Source of the DNA: Actinomycetota bacterium
Lineage (GTDB): Bacteria; Actinomycetota; Actinomycetes; Nanopelagicales; Nanopelagicaceae
Length of the DNA stretch: 25,594 bases
Reading direction: 5' to 3'
Assembly (NCBI GenBank): GCA_002737595.1
Contig: NSHZ01000012.1
Location: forward strand, 1 to 25,594
This document shows positions 22,193 to 25,594 of the stretch, one piece after another; position 1 is the first letter of the stretch; every line of letters starts with the position of its first letter. The notes beneath the pieces were generated by a model. The model did not search any database and had not been told where the DNA came from. It saw only the letters and a program-made list of their open reading frames with translations. Made by a program: the position numbers and the translations under genes.

Positions 22193-23455
22193 ATGAAATC
22201 CATTGTTAAGTTCAGGATGGCTGTAGCACTTTTGTCCGCAACTGGATTAATTCTCCCGATTATTCCTGCAGAGGCTAAGACCGCCGCTGCCGCACTCAAG
22301 GTCGGCACTATATTTCCGCTCACTGGTGAACTAGAGGCTTACGGCCCTTCACTTGCAAGAGCAGCAGCATTAGGAATTACTCAAGTCAATGCTGCAATAA
22401 AGAAGAATAAGTTGACCGGATCTTGCACGTTAGCTGGAAGTGAAGATGACAAAACGGGCGCAGCGGGAGGTGTAGCTGCAGCAACTAATCTTGTAAAAAA
22501 GAAGAAGGCTAACATCGTCATTGGATCGATGGCCTCTTCCGTTACTTTGGCTATCGCGAAAGCAGTCACAGTTCCAAGCAACGTCATTTTGATTAGCCCA
22601 TTATCTTCCAGCAAGAACATTACAAGTTTGGCTGACAAGGACACCGTGTTTAGAACTTTTCCATCAGATCTCAAGCAAGCTAAAGCTCTTGTTGCATCGA
22701 TGGCTTTGAACTTGGGTGAAGATGCCACAATCAGTATTGGAAGTTTTGAAACTGATTTTGATAACGCTCTTGTGGCAGATTTTAAGAAAGCCTGGATCGC
22801 AAATGGTGGAAAAATAGGCGCCGAAGTAAGTTGGAATTCTGATGTAACATCATTAAAACCCCAAGCAGCGCAACTAGTCGATGGTGCTCCAGACGGTTGG
22901 CTATTGATCGACAATCAAAGCACAATCAGTGATTTAGTTCGCGCATTATCGAGCACCGGCAAATGGGACCCCGCTAGCACATTCACTACAGATATTTTAA
23001 ACTCGAAGGCACTCATTGCCTCTGTCGGTGCCAAGTATCTAGAAGGCATGCGGGGAGTTACTTCAACTTTCGCTGAGGAAAATCTCGATTCATTCCAAAC
23101 TCTTTTTGAATCAAGATTTCCTGATCTTACTTTCACAGGGTACGAGCCACTTGCATACGATGCTGCGGTTCTGGCTTGCTTGGCAAGTGTCTCCGCAAAG
23201 AGTGTGGATACCAAGAATTTGATTATTGCGCTTCGCAAAGTCTCTGGTCCTAAAGGAACCAAGTATTCTTGGCAGAAACTTGACGCAGCGGTGAAGGCGA
23301 TTGCTGCTGGGAAACCGGCAACTTATGTGGGGGCTTGGTCGGAGGTAGATTTTGATAAGCAGGGTGATCCGGGATTAACGTCCTTTGATCTCTTCACCGT
23401 GATCTCTGGAATCCCAGAAATTCTGCCCGAGGATAAATTTGTGGTGAAGGGTTAA
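22193..23455 (+). CDS. ABC-type branched-chain amino-acid-like substrate-binding protein
   Basis: A 420-residue exported receptor of the periplasmic-binding-protein type I (LivJ-like) class. The signal peptide MKSIVKFRMAVALLSATGLI is followed by a likely signal peptidase I site after PAEA (residue 28). The mature part begins LKVGTIFPLTGELEAYGPS, typical of the family, and continues with the two alternating lobes (SASSVTLAIAKAV-like and GYEPLAYDAAVLA segments). There is no lipobox cysteine, unusual for a Gram-positive binding protein. No permease or ATPase gene is present, so it is an orphan receptor. A strong GGGAGG precedes ATG 22193. It lies just after the amino-acid racemase cassette on the same strand, so an amino-acid ligand, possibly including D-forms, is plausible but unproven. 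Confidence 0.9.
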   Translation: MKSIVKFRMAVALLSATGLILPIIPAEAKTAAAALKVGTIFPLTGELEAYGPSLARAAALGITQVNAAIKKNKLTGSCTLAGSEDDKTGAAGGVAAATNLVKKKKANIVIGSMASSVTLAIAKAVTVPSNVILISPLSSSKNITSLADKDTVFRTFPSDLKQAKALVASMALNLGEDATISIGSFETDFDNALVADFKKAWIANGGKIGAEVSWNSDVTSLKPQAAQLVDGAPDGWLLIDNQSTISDLVRALSSTGKWDPASTFTTDILNSKALIASVGAKYLEGMRGVTSTFAEENLDSFQTLFESRFPDLTFTGYEPLAYDAAVLACLASVSAKSVDTKNLIIALRKVSGPKGTKYSWQKLDAAVKAIAAGKPATYVGAWSEVDFDKQGDPGLTSFDLFTVISGIPEILPEDKFVVKG

Positions 23456-23503
23456 ATAAGAGAACGGATTTCCTGCGTCCCTTCTAGCTTCAGCGATATT
23501 GAG

Positions 23504-25594
23504 TTATTGATCAATGGCTGCGACGCCAGAAATGCGAGCAATAGCGAAGCGCTTAATTTCACTGGAGAGCTGATCAAAGGCGGTGACGTAACCGGCAGCT
23601 ATAGCCATCGGTTCAATGATTCTGTGAGTCAGGCCACCGTCGGTATCTGCGTATCCGATCCACAGTGATCCGCCGCTACCGCTCATCTCTTGGAGAAAAC
23701 GTAAAGTTTCGCTTGCAGTAGTTCTCGGAGTCTTTGCAAGTTGAGGAAGAGTTCGTTGCTGTGTTGAAACGTGTTCACCCGTACGTAGGGCGCGTAATGC
23801 GGCGGTGAGTAACTCAGGTGTTGGTAGCGAATAGTCGCCAATGAGGCGAGGCGGTCGTGGTCTCGATTTGGACCTCTTAGATGACGGCGAAGTAAGGGTT
23901 GTCATTCCGTCTCTGCCTTCAGCGGCAGGTGCATATCCATGTGAGCGAAGCGTCTCCAATACTTCTTCAAGTGGGGCTGGGGAAATGATCACTGTGGGTG
24001 CAAGGCGTCGAAGTTCCAGAGCCACGAGGCGTTTATCTTGCATAGCTTCGGCCAATATTGCTTCATCATCGCACCGTAAGTAAGAGTGCACGGCTCCCAC
24101 CCGGAGGCGGCCATACCTCTTGGCGATGTTGTGTATTTGATAGGTGAGCGATTGGGGTATCTCGGTTTTGGAGACTCTCTTTATGAAGGCCTCAATTTTT
24201 TCCGCGTCGTATCCTACGTCGAGTGCATGGCGCAATGATTTTTCAGAGAACCTAAAGACGGTTGCCGTACCCCTACTCTCTACTTCTGCCATCAAGGAAA
24301 TTTCGCGAAAGATTTCTGGGTAGAGAGGTCCAGGTGCAATAGCGGTGTGATCTCCTTGTAGAAGAACATGGTCGATCAACGGTGGGAGTTGGCTCGCAAG
24401 CAGAGTTGGTTCTTCGTCGGCAATCAATTGCCTGGCAAATGAAGTGAAGGCTCCGCGGCCGGTAATCCCAAGCCAATGGGCCTCGCGCACTGTCCACTCC
24501 ACAAACTCGGCTTGCAAATGTTTTGCTCTCCGTGGTCGGTTCCACGCCACTAATTCGATAAGTGAATCAAGAGTGGGTGCAAGATCAGTATGTGTCGCGA
24601 GTAACTCAAGAGTAAGCGTGCGCAGTCCAGGCGCAGCGGCGCGGTCTAACTCAGACCCCAGGGGAGCGACGCCTTTACCTTCTTTTGGAGCGCAGAGTCC
24701 CGCGGCTCGAGAAGTGATGAGCCAATGGGCAGCAATCTCTCTCCATCTTTCAACTGGCGTTCGCGCGAGCCAAAGATCGTATGCACTAGTCGGCATGATG
24801 CGGTCGTCAAGATCGATGGAGACAAGACCGATGGCGAATGCGCTTTCAGCCACAAATGCCGCGCAGGCTTCGGTCACGCCTAAGAGTTGGGCAACGCGTT
24901 TAAGTTCGCGAATACTCATCCCGCCGCTGCGTAAGGCGCTTCCAGGTTCGCGTGACCAGGCTTCTAATAGATCCTCAACCCACATTAAGAAGGCAGCGGC
25001 TTCATGAGCGCCAGCGCGATCTGCATCTTTCACGCTCTCGCTGATAAGCAACGGTTTAACTGAGTGATACTCGCGATGGACTTTATCTCCACGCAATGCA
25101 ATTGCATGCTCCGCAGGAAGCATGACGTGATGCGCATCGGCGATTACGAGAATTTCTTGATCTAACAACCATTGCATTCCAGGTCCAGGATTTTTGACAT
25201 CCTTAACGCTGCCGCGTGATGGCCCCCAGGTGAGTTTTCTTAACATTTCTTGTGATGCTTCAGGCGCTTTCTTTAAATCAAATTTCTCGATGCGACGTCC
25301 AAGCCGCTGTCCGAGGCCACATAACTCCGGACCAAAAGTATCTCGCACACCACGAGGAATTCGGTAGGTCCCTTCGTCTTTATAAATCAGACAGATTCGA
25401 TAGAGGTGGGAGACCACACTCGATGATGGAATGCCTGTATAAAACTCGACATCTTCGAGGGAAACTGGCTCTTCTAGACAAGCCATCAGTTCTAGCACTT
25501 CTAATTCCCATTGATTGAGCGAATCTAAAGCGCGGGAAATGCTCGGGGTGGAATTTGCGCGTGCGGCCAGGGCGCTGATGTCTGGTGGCACTGG
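23504..25594 (-). CDS. Helicase-associated protein (Rv0862c-like), 5' end outside window
   Basis: At least 695 residues, open to the right edge. The first in-window GTG is at 25591, but the frame continues upstream as an ordinary codon and mycobacterial relatives have about 40 more N-terminal residues, so the start is probably missing. Numbering is from GTG 25591. The protein has an all-helical N-terminal half, then VLLQGDHTAIAPGPL (409-423), the opening of the XPB/Ssl2-like helicase-associated domain, and the segment GYDAEKIE to KRYGRLRV (460-498). A basic linker (SSKRSKSRPRPPR, 570-582) follows, and a WYL-like end (LWIGYADTDGG, then HRIIEPMAI and FAIARI, about 643-687). No helicase ATPase motifs. 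Probably a partner or regulator of the XPB helicase; it may sense nucleic acid through the WYL-like part. Confidence 0.88.
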   Translation of the reverse strand, partial: PVPPDISALAARANSTPSISRALDSLNQWELEVLELMACLEEPVSLEDVEFYTGIPSSSVVSHLYRICLIYKDEGTYRIPRGVRDTFGPELCGLGQRLGRRIEKFDLKKAPEASQEMLRKLTWGPSRGSVKDVKNPGPGMQWLLDQEILVIADAHHVMLPAEHAIALRGDKVHREYHSVKPLLISESVKDADRAGAHEAAAFLMWVEDLLEAWSREPGSALRSGGMSIRELKRVAQLLGVTEACAAFVAESAFAIGLVSIDLDDRIMPTSAYDLWLARTPVERWREIAAHWLITSRAAGLCAPKEGKGVAPLGSELDRAAAPGLRTLTLELLATHTDLAPTLDSLIELVAWNRPRRAKHLQAEFVEWTVREAHWLGITGRGAFTSFARQLIADEEPTLLASQLPPLIDHVLLQGDHTAIAPGPLYPEIFREISLMAEVESRGTATVFRFSEKSLRHALDVGYDAEKIEAFIKRVSKTEIPQSLTYQIHNIAKRYGRLRVGAVHSYLRCDDEAILAEAMQDKRLVALELRRLAPTVIISPAPLEEVLETLRSHGYAPAAEGRDGMTTLTSPSSKRSKSRPRPPRLIGDYSLPTPELLTAALRALRTGEHVSTQQRTLPQLAKTPRTTASETLRFLQEMSGSGGSLWIGYADTDGGLTHRIIEPMAIAAGYVTAFDQLSSEIKRFAIARISGVAAIDQ

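Noticed and set aside
23456..23503. Terminator between the convergent binding-protein and helicase-associated genes
   Set aside because: Only a GGA/TCC imperfect stem is visible; nothing I can support.
1..25594. tRNA, rRNA, CRISPR arrays, insertion sequences or prophage genes
   Set aside because: Reading both strands gave no tRNA-like arm sequence, no spaced repeats and no transposase or integrase motif.

Overview
The window looks like chromosomal DNA of a small-genome planktonic actinobacterium, most likely of the freshwater acI / Nanopelagicales type. Supporting signs are a green-tuned actinorhodopsin, a tiny ribosomal protein of the actinobacterial bS22 family, an XPB-type helicase, leaderless or nearly leaderless genes with TANNNT -10 elements, many GTG starts, 4-base stop/start overlaps and very short intergenic gaps. 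Species cannot be assigned from sequence alone. No tRNA, rRNA, CRISPR array, insertion sequence or phage gene was seen.

Left part (1-6769). A partial small membrane protein and an actinorhodopsin lie on the minus strand, separated by an 18-bp perfect hairpin. Divergent from them is clpC (plus), the Clp/Hsp100 unfoldase of the Clp protease, behind a 265-bp intergenic region with several candidate regulatory sites. clpC converges on a minus-strand group of a cysteine-rich protein of unknown function, radA and mutY (recombination and oxidised-guanine repair). The apparent clpC terminator is built into the end of the mutY coding region.

Middle part (6811-17373). This plus-strand run follows the order known around Mycobacterium tuberculosis Rv0496-Rv0508 (from memory): Ppx/GppA phosphatase, TIM-barrel isomerase-like protein, [proline dehydrogenase], proC, [LysE-type exporter, secreted propeller-like protein], bS22, an NAD-binding epimerase-like protein (Rv0501-like), a PlsC-like acyltransferase (Rv0502-like) and a glutaredoxin-like protein, then a DUF4031 protein. 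A large secreted zinc-metalloprotease-like gene is inserted on the opposite strand between bS22 and the epimerase. A 41-bp divergent promoter between the cysteine-rich gene and ppx appears to drive two leaderless messages back to back.

Right part (17351-25594). An XPB/Rad25 helicase and a separate helicase-associated protein, neighbours in mycobacteria (Rv0861c/Rv0862c), are both on the minus strand but are separated here by about 4.5 kb. The intervening DNA carries an M20 amidohydrolase (minus), a COG3375-type GNAT acyltransferase and an enolase-superfamily N-acylamino-acid-racemase-like enzyme (plus), and a branched-chain-amino-acid-type binding protein (plus). The first three match the set known from Geobacillus that turns D-amino acids irreversibly into L-amino acids by N-succinylation, racemisation and desuccinylation. 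This cassette, possibly fed by the orphan binding protein, is the most interesting system in the window.
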